Part shown: one piece after another, positions 1 through 6,011 of the stretch
Numbering within the stretch: position 1 is the first letter of the stretch
How the letters are laid out: each line of letters opens with the position of its first letter
Assembly: GCA_916048115.1 (NCBI GenBank)
Contig: CAJZGQ010000070.1
Coordinates: 1 to 6,011, forward strand
Direction: 5' to 3'
Source: an uncultured Streptococcus sp.
Lineage (GTDB): Bacteria; Bacillota; Bacilli; Lactobacillales; Streptococcaceae
Length of the DNA: 6,011 nucleotides
Position numbers and translations under genes: made by a program
The notes under the pieces: model-generated
Database searches by the model: none
What the model was told of the DNA's origin: nothing
What the model saw: only the letters and a program-made list of their open reading frames with translations

Positions 1-719
1 CTCAATGGCGTCACAAATTCGTTATTAGCAGTGATACCAAAGAAGTTTGCAGAACCAACTTCTTCAATCTTGGTGTGAGTCGCTGGATCAAGATAAATCA
101 CGTCTGAGAAGTTACGATCATGGGCAATCTTCCCTGGTAACATACTAGCTGCATAGTTCCCACCAACTTTAGCAGCCCCTGTACCATGTGGTGCAGCACG
201 GTCATACTCATCTTGAATCAAGAAGTTAGTTGGCACCAAACCACCTTTAAAGTAGTTACCGACAGGCATGGCAAAGATGGTAAAGATATACTCATCAGCA
301 GGCTTGACTCCAATGATATCACCAACCCCAATTAACAGCGGACGGAGATAAAGAGTTCCTCCGGTACCATACGGTGGAACGTACTCTTCATTAGCTTTTA
401 CCACTGCATTACAAGCATCCACAAACATGTCAACAGGTACTTGAGGCATCAGCAAACGATCCGCCGTGCGTTGCAAACGTTTAGCATTTTGATCTGGACG
501 GAACAATTGGACGCTTCCATCTTTTGTACGGTAGGCTTTCAACCCTTCAAAGGCTTGCTGACCGTAATGCAAACTTGGAGAAGATTCGGACAAATGCAAA
601 GTCGCATCTTCTGTCAATTCCCCTTTTTCCCAAGCTCCATTGCGATAATGTGCCAAATAGCGATAAGGTAATTTCATATATGAAAAGCCAAGGTTTTCCC
701 AATCAAGTGATACTGTCAT
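1..719 (-). CDS. ilvE: Branched-chain-amino-acid aminotransferase, 3' end cut off by the window edge
   Basis: This PLP-dependent cytosolic enzyme interconverts leucine, isoleucine and valine with their 2-oxo acids, using glutamate/2-oxoglutarate as the partner. The first 239 codons are visible; the family is usually about 340 residues, so roughly 30% is missing off the left edge. Seen directly: the FEGLKAYR segment near the N-terminus, LFRPDQNAKRL, the PLP-lysine motif GAAKVGGNYAAS with the Schiff-base lysine at residue 184, and EEVGSANFFGIT with the conserved Glu at 219-220. The ATG at 719-717 is chosen because GGAG (730-727) lies 7 nt upstream and the protein begins MTVSLDWENLGF, as in streptococcal IlvE. 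The reading frame is open throughout. The gene follows parC but has its own promoter and CodY site and a terminator in between, so it is probably an independent transcription unit. Identification is firm. Confidence 0.96.
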   Translation of the reverse strand, partial: MTVSLDWENLGFSYMKLPYRYLAHYRNGAWEKGELTEDATLHLSESSPSLHYGQQAFEGLKAYRTKDGSVQLFRPDQNAKRLQRTADRLLMPQVPVDMFVDACNAVVKANEEYVPPYGTGGTLYLRPLLIGVGDIIGVKPADEYIFTIFAMPVGNYFKGGLVPTNFLIQDEYDRAAPHGTGAAKVGGNYAASMLPGKIAHDRNFSDVIYLDPATHTKIEEVGSANFFGITANNEFVTPL

Positions 720-788
720 GATAGTGCTCCTTTTAATTTTTTCTATTCCTTGTCGATCTGATGCAGGTCGATTCAGTTTCTCAATCTA

Positions 789-804
789 TGTACACTATTG
801 TACA
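789..804. repeat. 16-bp dyad overlapping the ilvE -10
   Basis: TGTACACTATTGTACA is a near-perfect palindrome: the half-sites TGTACA are identical and inverted, separated by CTAT. It covers the proposed ilvE -10 hexamer and the inferred start region. This is the geometry of a repressor operator, but the dyad matches no regulator motif I can name with confidence. It may also be chance in AT-rich DNA. Confidence 0.45.
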
Positions 805-824
805 CCATTTCATGAGAATTTCAA
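797..824 (-). promoter_or_regulatory. Probable ilvE promoter
   Basis: Read on the minus strand, a -35-like TTGAAA (824-819) is followed after 16 bp by a -10-like TACAAT (802-797). This predicts transcription starting near 790 and a leader of about 70 nt before the ilvE ATG. The match is reasonable (5/6 in each hexamer) and it is the best pair in the gap, but it was found by eye and the start site is inferred. Confidence 0.55.
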
Positions 825-835
825 GCGAAATTTTC

Positions 836-850
836 AATTTTCAGAAAATT
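836..850. promoter_or_regulatory. CodY-binding box upstream of ilvE
   Basis: The sequence AATTTTCAGAAAATT matches the CodY consensus AATTTTCWGAAAATT at 15 of 15 positions. CodY senses branched-chain amino acids (and GTP in some Firmicutes, though not in streptococci) and controls amino-acid genes; ilvE is a known CodY target in streptococci. The box ends 11 bp upstream of the proposed -35, centred near -53 relative to the inferred start. An extra half-site AATTTTCA at 829-836 overlaps its left end, and a weak 10/15 match lies at 851-865. Overlapping CodY motifs are typical of strong sites. The match is seen directly; regulation is inferred from the family. Confidence 0.85.
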
Positions 851-860
851 TATTTTCAAA

Positions 861-892
861 GAAAGTCAGTCCTAGAATGGACCGACGCTTTC
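861..892 (-). terminator. Probable parC terminator hairpin
   Basis: The hairpin begins 2 nt after the parC stop. On the minus strand, GAAAG (892-888) pairs with CTTTC (865-861); after a 2-nt CG bulge (887-886), TCGGTCC pairs with GGACTGA (one G-U), closing a 6-nt loop. The RNA continues UUUGAAAAUAAAUUUU, which is only moderately U-rich, so termination may be incomplete. The 3' flank runs into the CodY box, leaving ilvE to its own promoter. Confidence 0.6.
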
Positions 893-894
893 TC

Positions 895-3348
895 TTATTT
901 GATAGTAGCTGAAAAAACTTCTTGATCCGAAATGGTATCGTTGACAAAGGATCCATTGCTTGTTCTTTCAGAAATGCTTAATTGTGTCAAATCAACTTCT
1001 GTCACCTGACCTGTTGTGGAAGTGATCTGAAGGATTTGATCTTGTTCTGCCACTTCTTCTTGGCTCGTAAAGAGATCAAAATCTCCCTGGTCCGTGAAAA
1101 CTGGACCTGCCTTGAAGACGCGGTGTGGTTTATTTTTCAACTCACGCAAGACCTGTAGTCCCCGTTTGGCCCGACTGGTCACAGGAATATCGTCTTGTAA
1201 CATCCGTTTGAGACTGCCTCGCTGGGTCAAAATATACATGCTTGGAGTCGTTGACTTAAAGGCGGCAGCAACTTGATCTCCGTCTTTCAGGTTAATGGCT
1301 TTGACCCCTGCTGCTTTGGCTCCTACGACAGGGACCTCCTCAATATTGAAGCGCAACCCATACCCATTTTTGGTAATAATCATGATGTCTTCAAGGACAA
1401 CTGGCGCAACTGCTACGATACGGTCGTCTTGGTCTTTTAGCTTAGCATACTTAGTCGATTTAGAACGATAAGTCCGCCATGGGCTCAATTCCTTGCGTTC
1501 AAAGCGCTTGATTTGTCCTTGTTGAGTTGCCGCAAAGTAGGTTACTCCCTCAAACCGATCCACAATCTCCGCAAAGAGAATTTCTTCCTCTTGCTCAAAA
1601 TTGGTCAAGGTCTGACTGAGGTGCTCTCCGATATCCTTCCACTTGGTATCTGTCAATTCGTGAATTGGTCGATAAATGGCATTCCCCAAGTTGGTAAAAA
1701 GTAAGAGATGCTGAGTGGTCTTAGCAGGCTCTACGAAAATCAACTCGTCATCGTCTCGCTTACCGACTTCTTCCAGTGTTGAGGCATTGAAAGAACGAGG
1801 CGAGGTCCGTTTAATGTAACCCGCACGGGTTACACTGACGAAGGTTTCCTCTTCAACAATGAGACTGGCTGTATCAATCTCGATCGTTTTAGCAGTGTCT
1901 TGCAATTCACTACGACGCGGATTACCAAAGAGCTTCTTGACTTCACGCAACTCCTTCTTCATGAGGTTGAACATGGTCCGTTCATCCCCAATGATGGCTG
2001 CCAAAGTCGCGATTTGCTCCTTGAGACTGGCATGCTCTTCTTCCAAGGTGACGATATCCGTATTGGTCAAGCGGTACAATTGCAAGGTAACAATAGCTTC
2101 TGCTTGTTCTTCCGTGAAATCGTAGCTGACCTTGAGGTTTTCTTTAGCATCTGCCTTATTATCAGAAGCACGGATCAAGGCGATGACTTCATCGAGGATA
2201 GAAATGACGCGGATCAAGCCCTCTACGATGTGGAGGCGTCGTTCTGCCTTTTCCTTATCAAAGCGCGAGCGAGCGACAATAATATCCCGACGGTGAGCAA
2301 TGTAGCTAGAGAGAATCGGTACGATCCCCACTTGACGAGGGGTATAATTGTCAATCGCCACCATATTGAAGTTGTAATTGACCTGCAGGTCTGTATACTT
2401 GAACAAGTAATTCAAGATCAAGTCTGCATTGGCATCTTTTTTGAGCTCAATGGCAATACGAAGACCATCCCGGTCAGACTCATCCCGGACTTCCGCAATA
2501 CCGGCCACCTTATTGTTGACACGGACATCGTCGATCTTCTTGACCAAGACCGCCTTGTTGATCTCATAAGGAATCTCAGTGACGACGATTTGTTGCTTGC
2601 CGCCTTTGAGTTGCTCGATCTCTGTCTTAGAGCGGACAACCACCCGTCCCTTACCAGTTTCATAGGCTTTCTTGATCTCATCGCGACCTTGGATAATGGC
2701 ACCGGTCGGAAAATCAGGTCCAGGTAGAAACTCCATGAGTTTGTCTACCTTAGCAGAAGGATGGTCGATCATATAGACCACCGCATCGATGACTTCAGCA
2801 AGGTTATGGGGAGGAATATCTGTCGCGTAACCAGCTGAGATCCCTGTAGCCCCATTGACCAAAAGGTTTGGAAAGGCTGCAGGCAAAACAGTTGGCTCTT
2901 TTTCTGTATCGTCAAAGTTCCAGGCAAATGGTACGGTGTTCTTTTCGATATCTTGAAGGAGATAACCAGCAATTTCAGATAGACGGGCTTCCGTATAACG
3001 CATGGCAGCCGGTGGATCACCGTCCATGGAACCATTGTTACCGTGCATCTCAACAAGAATCTCACGATTCTTCCAGTCTTGAGACATGCGGACCATGGCA
3101 TCATAGATCGAACTATCCCCGTGAGGGTGAAAATTCCCCATGATATTTCCGACGGACTTGGCCGACTTGCGGTAGCCCTTGTCATGGGTATTGCCATCCT
3201 TGTTCATAGAATAAAGGATCCGCCGTTGAACAGGTTTCAAGCCATCCCGAATATCAGGAAGGGCCCGTTCTTGAATAATGTATTTGGAGTAGCGACCAAA
3301 GCGCTCTCCCATGATGTCCTCTAAGGACATATTTTGGATATTACTCAT
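895..3348 (-). CDS. parC: DNA topoisomerase IV subunit A (cleavage/religation subunit)
   Basis: ParC makes the transient double-strand break through which topoisomerase IV passes DNA, chiefly to decatenate daughter chromosomes; it works as ParC2ParE2. The product is 817 residues, close to the pneumococcal 823. Seen directly: the winged-helix cleavage domain with HPHGDSSIYDAMVRMSQ (residues 74-90) and catalytic Tyr118 in AAMRYTEARLS; the tower and coiled-coil/C-gate region to about 490; then six beta-pinwheel strands of the C-terminal domain, at about 504, 548, 604, 655, 704 and 772. Quinolone-determining Ser79 and Asp83 are the susceptible residues; Gly52, Asp91 and Asn137 are the viridans-type states. 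The ATG at 3348-3346 (MSNIQNMSLEDIMG) is chosen because it is the conserved streptococcal N-terminus. A 21-codon in-frame extension to a GTG at 3411 is rejected. No Shine-Dalgarno lies next to the chosen start, which is unusual for such an abundant protein. Confidence 0.97.
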   Translation of the reverse strand: MSNIQNMSLEDIMGERFGRYSKYIIQERALPDIRDGLKPVQRRILYSMNKDGNTHDKGYRKSAKSVGNIMGNFHPHGDSSIYDAMVRMSQDWKNREILVEMHGNNGSMDGDPPAAMRYTEARLSEIAGYLLQDIEKNTVPFAWNFDDTEKEPTVLPAAFPNLLVNGATGISAGYATDIPPHNLAEVIDAVVYMIDHPSAKVDKLMEFLPGPDFPTGAIIQGRDEIKKAYETGKGRVVVRSKTEIEQLKGGKQQIVVTEIPYEINKAVLVKKIDDVRVNNKVAGIAEVRDESDRDGLRIAIELKKDANADLILNYLFKYTDLQVNYNFNMVAIDNYTPRQVGIVPILSSYIAHRRDIIVARSRFDKEKAERRLHIVEGLIRVISILDEVIALIRASDNKADAKENLKVSYDFTEEQAEAIVTLQLYRLTNTDIVTLEEEHASLKEQIATLAAIIGDERTMFNLMKKELREVKKLFGNPRRSELQDTAKTIEIDTASLIVEEETFVSVTRAGYIKRTSPRSFNASTLEEVGKRDDDELIFVEPAKTTQHLLLFTNLGNAIYRPIHELTDTKWKDIGEHLSQTLTNFEQEEEILFAEIVDRFEGVTYFAATQQGQIKRFERKELSPWRTYRSKSTKYAKLKDQDDRIVAVAPVVLEDIMIITKNGYGLRFNIEEVPVVGAKAAGVKAINLKDGDQVAAAFKSTTPSMYILTQRGSLKRMLQDDIPVTSRAKRGLQVLRELKNKPHRVFKAGPVFTDQGDFDLFTSQEEVAEQDQILQITSTTGQVTEVDLTQLSISERTSNGSFVNDTISDQEVFSATIK

Positions 3349-3349
3349 A

Positions 3350-3377
3350 TAAGATACAAAGCCCGTAAAATACAAAG
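3350..3377 (-). repeat. 12-bp direct repeat immediately before parC
   Basis: On the minus strand, CTTTGTATTTTA (3377-3366) and CTTTGTATCTTA (3361-3350) match at 11 of 12 positions, with starts 16 bp apart and CGGG between them. The second copy ends one base before the parC ATG, in the place where a ribosome-binding site would be expected. Function unknown; it could be a tandem regulator site, a translation-related element, or the remains of a small duplication. Confidence 0.6.
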
Positions 3378-3404
3378 TGAAAATTAGAAATTTATCTTTT
3401 TCAC
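3377..3404 (-). repeat. Inverted repeat in the parC leader
   Basis: On the minus strand, GTGAAAA (3404-3398) is the exact inverse of TTTTCAC (3383-3377). An inner AGA/TCT pairing extends the stem with a 2-nt AA bulge and leaves a loop of about 6 nt. It abuts the direct repeat before parC. There is no U-run after it, so it is not an obvious terminator; it may be an operator or an RNA structure in the leader. Confidence 0.45.
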
Positions 3405-3426
3405 ACAGCACTCAGGGCGTGTTCAA

Positions 3427-3433
3427 CTCCTTT
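3427..3433 (-). other. Orphan Shine-Dalgarno-like AAAGGAG in the parC leader
   Basis: AAAGGAG is a strong ribosome-binding match, but no good start codon follows at a normal distance. The nearest in-frame parC start, GTG at 3411, is 15 nt away and is itself preceded by an in-frame TGA. The accepted parC ATG is 78 nt downstream. A TTG directly after the site would read only LNTP and stop, with no spacing. It may be a relic, part of a dispersed intergenic sequence, or chance. Confidence 0.35.
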
Positions 3434-3460
3434 CAAAGAATGTTGAGTAGTCTTTTGTAG

Positions 3461-3503
3461 AAAAAGGAATTCAGTCACACCAAGTAACCAAACGTTCCTT
3501 TCT
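3461..3503 (-). terminator. Long hairpin after the nucleotidyltransferase gene, probable terminator
   Basis: This hairpin starts 19 nt past the stop codon. The outer helix pairs AGAAAGGAA (3503-3495) with TTCCTTTTT (3469-3461) with one G-U; after a 2-nt CG bulge, the inner helix pairs TTTGGTTAC (3492-3484) with GTGACTGAA (3478-3470) with three wobbles, closing the loop TTGGT. The five Us sit inside the 3' arm, as in compact intrinsic terminators with an A-rich 5' arm. On the plus strand it would form a similar stem, so it could act in both directions. A weak promoter-like pair, TTGGTG and TACAAA spaced 18 bp, overlaps its 3' side and could serve parC. Structure was drawn by eye; no energy was calculated. 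Confidence 0.55.
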
Positions 3504-3522
3504 GATGTTTAAAATAGATTCA

Positions 3523-4341
3523 TTAATGATTAGAAAGTTTCTCTTTAGCATAAGAAATCATTTTCTCTGCAACTTCCATATCGTAAGTAAATCCCATCTT
3601 TTGAGCCAGAATTTGAGCTTCTCGATTGAATAGCCCCATGGTAGCAAATAAAGAATGAGTGATTTTATCGAAACTAGATAAATCAAGCAAAGCTGAGAAC
3701 TCCTTCTCTTGCTCAGCTGGTAGATAGTGGAAGAGGTACTTGTAGTTCTTTCCGATGTCAACTACTCCCCTATAGCTTGTCACCTGCCAAGCTAAGACCT
3801 TGAGGAGTTCTTGCTGACAAATGCTATAGAGATGATCAGTCGCATAGATGAGTTGCTTTCTTCGAATGGCCTTGACGACATAAGCCGATACCCACCAAAA
3901 TTCATTGCAGGAGGCTGCAAAATCTTCTTCGGTAGGCGGAGCGGTCCAGTAGCGCTTCGGACTAGGAATGTAAGAGTCAAACAAACCTTTGTCATCTTTT
4001 AAGACTTTGAAACCAGCCTCGCTATCCACCCACTCTTGGATAGACTCCTTGGGACAGAGGGTTAAATCGATGCGATTCCCATCTTCAAAGAGCATGAGAT
4101 ACAGACGACGGTGTCCCAGTCGGTTGTGCTGTTCGATGAATCGGTTTCCGTACTGATCCAACCAGGATAAATCTGAAATCAGGTCTTCTAGATCATCAAC
4201 GATATAGACCACATCATAATCTTGAAACTCGTCTTTGGGTGCCCGAGGATTGGCTCGCGAACCGGATAAGGCCACTGCTTCCACTTGCAAGGACTCAGCT
4301 ATCTGCAAAATCAGATTCATCATTTCTGTATCAGTACTCAT
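3523..4341 (-). CDS. ANT(6)/AadK-family aminoglycoside 6-adenylyltransferase-like protein
   Basis: Characterised family members transfer AMP from ATP to the 6-hydroxyl of streptomycin. Here streptomycin resistance is possible but not shown. The 272-residue product carries the polymerase-beta-type nucleotidyltransferase core: GSRAN (27-31), the Asp pair in QDYD (41 and 43), and a third carboxylate in IDLTL (Asp92). Further family blocks are CNEFWW (145-150), YVVKAI, ATDH (167-170) and GKNYK (197-201). It is somewhat shorter than AadK and ANT(6)-Ia (about 284-302 as I recall). Part of the shortening is a loop between WLDQYGN (60-66) and YLMLF (81-85), 7 residues shorter than in ANT(6)-Ia, where the family's MQKPEDMELFPP segment is absent. 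AAGGAA (4352-4347) lies 5 nt before the ATG. The gene begins 56 bp after parE with no terminator between, so it is probably co-transcribed; a -10-like TATAAA at 4385-4380 could add a weak promoter. All core carboxylates are intact. The aminoglycoside substrate is inferred; another small-molecule substrate is possible. Confidence 0.85.
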   Translation of the reverse strand: MSTDTEMMNLILQIAESLQVEAVALSGSRANPRAPKDEFQDYDVVYIVDDLEDLISDLSWLDQYGNRFIEQHNRLGHRRLYLMLFEDGNRIDLTLCPKESIQEWVDSEAGFKVLKDDKGLFDSYIPSPKRYWTAPPTEEDFAASCNEFWWVSAYVVKAIRRKQLIYATDHLYSICQQELLKVLAWQVTSYRGVVDIGKNYKYLFHYLPAEQEKEFSALLDLSSFDKITHSLFATMGLFNREAQILAQKMGFTYDMEVAEKMISYAKEKLSNH

Positions 4342-4397
4342 GTCGATTCCTTACCATTTCTACATCCCAGCTTATTTAATTTATAAGTAGAAAGTGA

Positions 4398-6011
4398 TTA
4401 AAAAACTGTATTTTCTTCTAAGGTAAACTTAACGTTATCTTCAATCCATTGACGACGTGGTGCAGCCTTATCACCCATAAGGACGGAAACACGGCGTTCT
4501 GCACGCGCTAAATCATCAATGGTGACACGGATCAGGGTACGAGTTTCTGGGTTCATGGTGGTTTCCCAAAGCTGATCCGCATTCATTTCCCCCAACCCTT
4601 TGTAACGTTGAAGGGTTGCTCCACGGCCAAAGGTCCGACGCAACTCTTCTAATTCGCTATCTGTCCAAGCATAGGCTACTTCTTCTTTCTTGCCTTTGCC
4701 TTTCGACATCTTATAAAGAGGAGGAAGTGCAATGTAGACATGACCTGCTTCTACCAAAGGGCGCATATAGCGATAGAAGAAGGTTAAGAGGAGGGTTTGA
4801 ATGTGGGCACCATCCGTATCTGCGTCGGTCATGATAATGATCTTATCGTAGTTGGCGTCTTCCACTGAGAAATCTGCCCCAACGCCAGCACCGATGGTGT
4901 AGATCATGGTGTTGATCTCCTCGTTTTTGAGGATATCACTCATATTGGCCTTCTCAGTATTAAGAACCTTCCCACGAAGTGGAAGAATCGCTTGGAACTT
5001 ACGGTCCCGCCCTTGTTTGGCAGAACCGCCGGCTGAGTCTCCTTCGACTAGATAGAGTTCGTTTTTCTTAGGATTTTTAGACTGGGCTGGTGTCAATTTC
5101 CCAGACAAAAGTCCCTTGTCCTTTTTACTCTTCTTGCCATTTCGGCTTTCATCCCGCGCTTTACGAGCGGCTTCACGCGCATCCCGGGCTTTAATAGCCT
5201 TACGAATGAGATTAGAAGCCAACTCCCCATTTTCCATGAGGAAGAAGGTCAATTTATCAGAAACAATGCTATCGACAACTGGACGAGCCAAGGGACTTCC
5301 TAATTTGTCTTTGGTTTGCCCTTCAAACTGCAAATGAGCTTCTGGAACCAAGATTGAAAGAACGGCAGACAAACCTTCACGGTAATCTGATCCTTCCAGA
5401 TTTTTGTCTTTTTCCTTGAGAAGTCCTGTCTTTCTGGCATAGTCGTTCATGGCCTTGGTAATGGCTGTCTTCAGACCTGTTTCGTGGGTTCCCCCATCTT
5501 TGGTTCGGACATTATTTACGAAGGACAAGATATTATCTGAGTAACCATCATTGTATTGCATGGCTACTTCTACCTGAAAACCATCTGATTCGCCACTAAA
5601 GTAGAGAACAGGTGTCAAAGTTTCCTTATCTTCGTTCAAGTACTCTACAAAATCTTGGACACCATTTTCATAATGAAAGGCCACATGGTTGTCTTCTTCC
5701 TTGCGGAGGTCGGTCAGCGTCAGCGTCACGTCCTTAAGCAAGAAGGCTGATTCTTTGATCCGCTCAGCAATGGTATTAAATTTGAAATCCGTCGTTGAAA
5801 AGATGGTTGGATCCGGCATGAAGGTGACCTTGGTCCCCGTCTTAGACTTAGGAGCCGAGCCAATCTTCTCAAGAGTGGTAACAGGCTTCCCGCCATCCTC
5901 AAAGCGTTGTTTGTAGACCGCTCCATCACGGGTAATTACTACCTCAAGCCAACTAGAAAGGGCATTGACGACAGAAGATCCCACTCCGTGAAGACCTCCA
6001 GATGTCTTATA
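4398..6011 (-). CDS. parE: DNA topoisomerase IV subunit B (ATPase/TOPRIM subunit), 5' end outside the window
   Basis: ParE binds and hydrolyses ATP and supplies the metal-binding TOPRIM half of the DNA-cleavage site shared with ParC. The visible 537 residues open in frame at the window edge with YKTSGGLHGVGSSVVNALS, the end of the ATP-binding GHKL fold; a GTG at 5984 inside this block is not a start. If the C-terminus aligns with the 647-residue pneumococcal ParE, about 110 residues are missing. Seen directly: the transducer QTK loop (EGQTKDKLGSP, Lys near 344 in full numbering), a Lys/Arg-rich linker, TOPRIM EGDSAGGSAKQGRDRK (Glu433, Asp435), PLRGKVLN, DADTDGAHI (Asp506/508/510) and QRYKGLGEMNADQLWETTM. 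Quinolone-related Asp435 and Glu474 are wild type; position 460 is Leu, where pneumococcus has Ile. The ORF closes with TAA at 4400-4398, and no terminator follows before the nucleotidyltransferase gene. Confidence 0.97.
   Translation of the reverse strand, partial: YKTSGGLHGVGSSVVNALSSWLEVVITRDGAVYKQRFEDGGKPVTTLEKIGSAPKSKTGTKVTFMPDPTIFSTTDFKFNTIAERIKESAFLLKDVTLTLTDLRKEEDNHVAFHYENGVQDFVEYLNEDKETLTPVLYFSGESDGFQVEVAMQYNDGYSDNILSFVNNVRTKDGGTHETGLKTAITKAMNDYARKTGLLKEKDKNLEGSDYREGLSAVLSILVPEAHLQFEGQTKDKLGSPLARPVVDSIVSDKLTFFLMENGELASNLIRKAIKARDAREAARKARDESRNGKKSKKDKGLLSGKLTPAQSKNPKKNELYLVEGDSAGGSAKQGRDRKFQAILPLRGKVLNTEKANMSDILKNEEINTMIYTIGAGVGADFSVEDANYDKIIIMTDADTDGAHIQTLLLTFFYRYMRPLVEAGHVYIALPPLYKMSKGKGKKEEVAYAWTDSELEELRRTFGRGATLQRYKGLGEMNADQLWETTMNPETRTLIRVTIDDLARAERRVSVLMGDKAAPRRQWIEDNVKFTLEENTVF

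Noticed and set aside
441..912. Short plus-strand frames across ilvE and the ilvE-parC gap
   Set aside because: Those within ilvE are shadows of a well-recognised gene. The one at 718-912 runs through the CodY box and terminator with no ribosome site and no protein-like composition.
1900..2727. Long open frame of 275 codons on the plus strand, antisense to parC
   Set aside because: It lies wholly inside the conserved parC coding region, has no ribosome-binding site I can support, resembles no known family, and is the kind of mirror frame that ParC codon use creates.
3409..3411. GTG as the parC start, giving 838 residues
   Set aside because: ParC of streptococci begins at MSNIQNMSLEDIMG. The extension is hydrophobic, has no family counterpart, and its only ribosome site is 15 nt away.
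3461..3503. A riboswitch or T-box leader for parC
   Set aside because: No T-box sequence, specifier loop or known riboswitch core is visible; one simple hairpin explains the conservation of pairing that can be seen.
4342..4397. Terminator or strong promoter between parE and the nucleotidyltransferase gene
   Set aside because: No hairpin with a U-run is present. TATAAA at 4385-4380 has no convincing -35 at a proper distance, so co-transcription with parE is the simpler reading.
5982..5984. GTG inside the parE frame taken as a start codon
   Set aside because: The frame continues upstream to the window edge with conserved ParE residues (YKTSGGLHG), so the gene is cut by the window and starts outside it.
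1..6011. CRISPR array, tRNA/rRNA genes, insertion sequences, phage or defence genes
   Set aside because: No regular repeats with spacers, no structural-RNA signatures, no transposase or integrase frames and no long terminal repeats were seen; almost all the window is occupied by four recognised genes.

Overview
The window looks like chromosomal DNA of a viridans-type Streptococcus. The evidence is ParE and ParC sequences that read as streptococcal throughout, the order parE - parC - ilvE known from pneumococcus and its relatives, moderate GC, and a perfect CodY operator upstream of ilvE. At ParC positions where pneumococcus and other viridans streptococci are known to differ (52, 91, 137), this protein has Gly, Asp and Asn, so a non-pneumococcal species is more likely. 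The species itself cannot be fixed from the sequence alone. Every gene lies on the minus strand, so transcription runs from high to low coordinates.

Layout in transcription order: (1) 6011-4398, the C-terminal five sixths of parE (topoisomerase IV ATPase/TOPRIM subunit), with its start outside the window. (2) After a 56-bp gap with no terminator, 4341-3523, a 272-residue nucleotidyltransferase of the ANT(6)/AadK aminoglycoside 6-adenylyltransferase family. (3) A 174-bp gap (3522-3349) with a long two-part hairpin that probably terminates transcription, followed by an unusual parC leader: an inverted repeat, a 12-bp direct repeat ending one base before the start codon, and no Shine-Dalgarno next to that start. 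(4) 3348-895, complete parC (topoisomerase IV cleavage subunit). (5) A 175-bp gap (894-720) with a parC terminator hairpin, a 15/15 CodY box, a plausible promoter and a dyad over its -10. (6) 719-1, the first 239 codons of ilvE (branched-chain aminotransferase), which runs off the left edge.

ParE and ParC form the A2B2 topoisomerase IV that decatenates daughter chromosomes. The quinolone-determining residues visible in both subunits are of the susceptible type. The ANT(6)-like gene lies between the two subunit genes and probably shares a transcript with parE. IlvE belongs to amino-acid metabolism and appears to be a separate, CodY-responsive unit. No CRISPR array, rRNA or tRNA gene, transposase or defence system was seen. 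The features most worth a second look are the accessory gene between parE and parC, the parC leader, and the ilvE control region.
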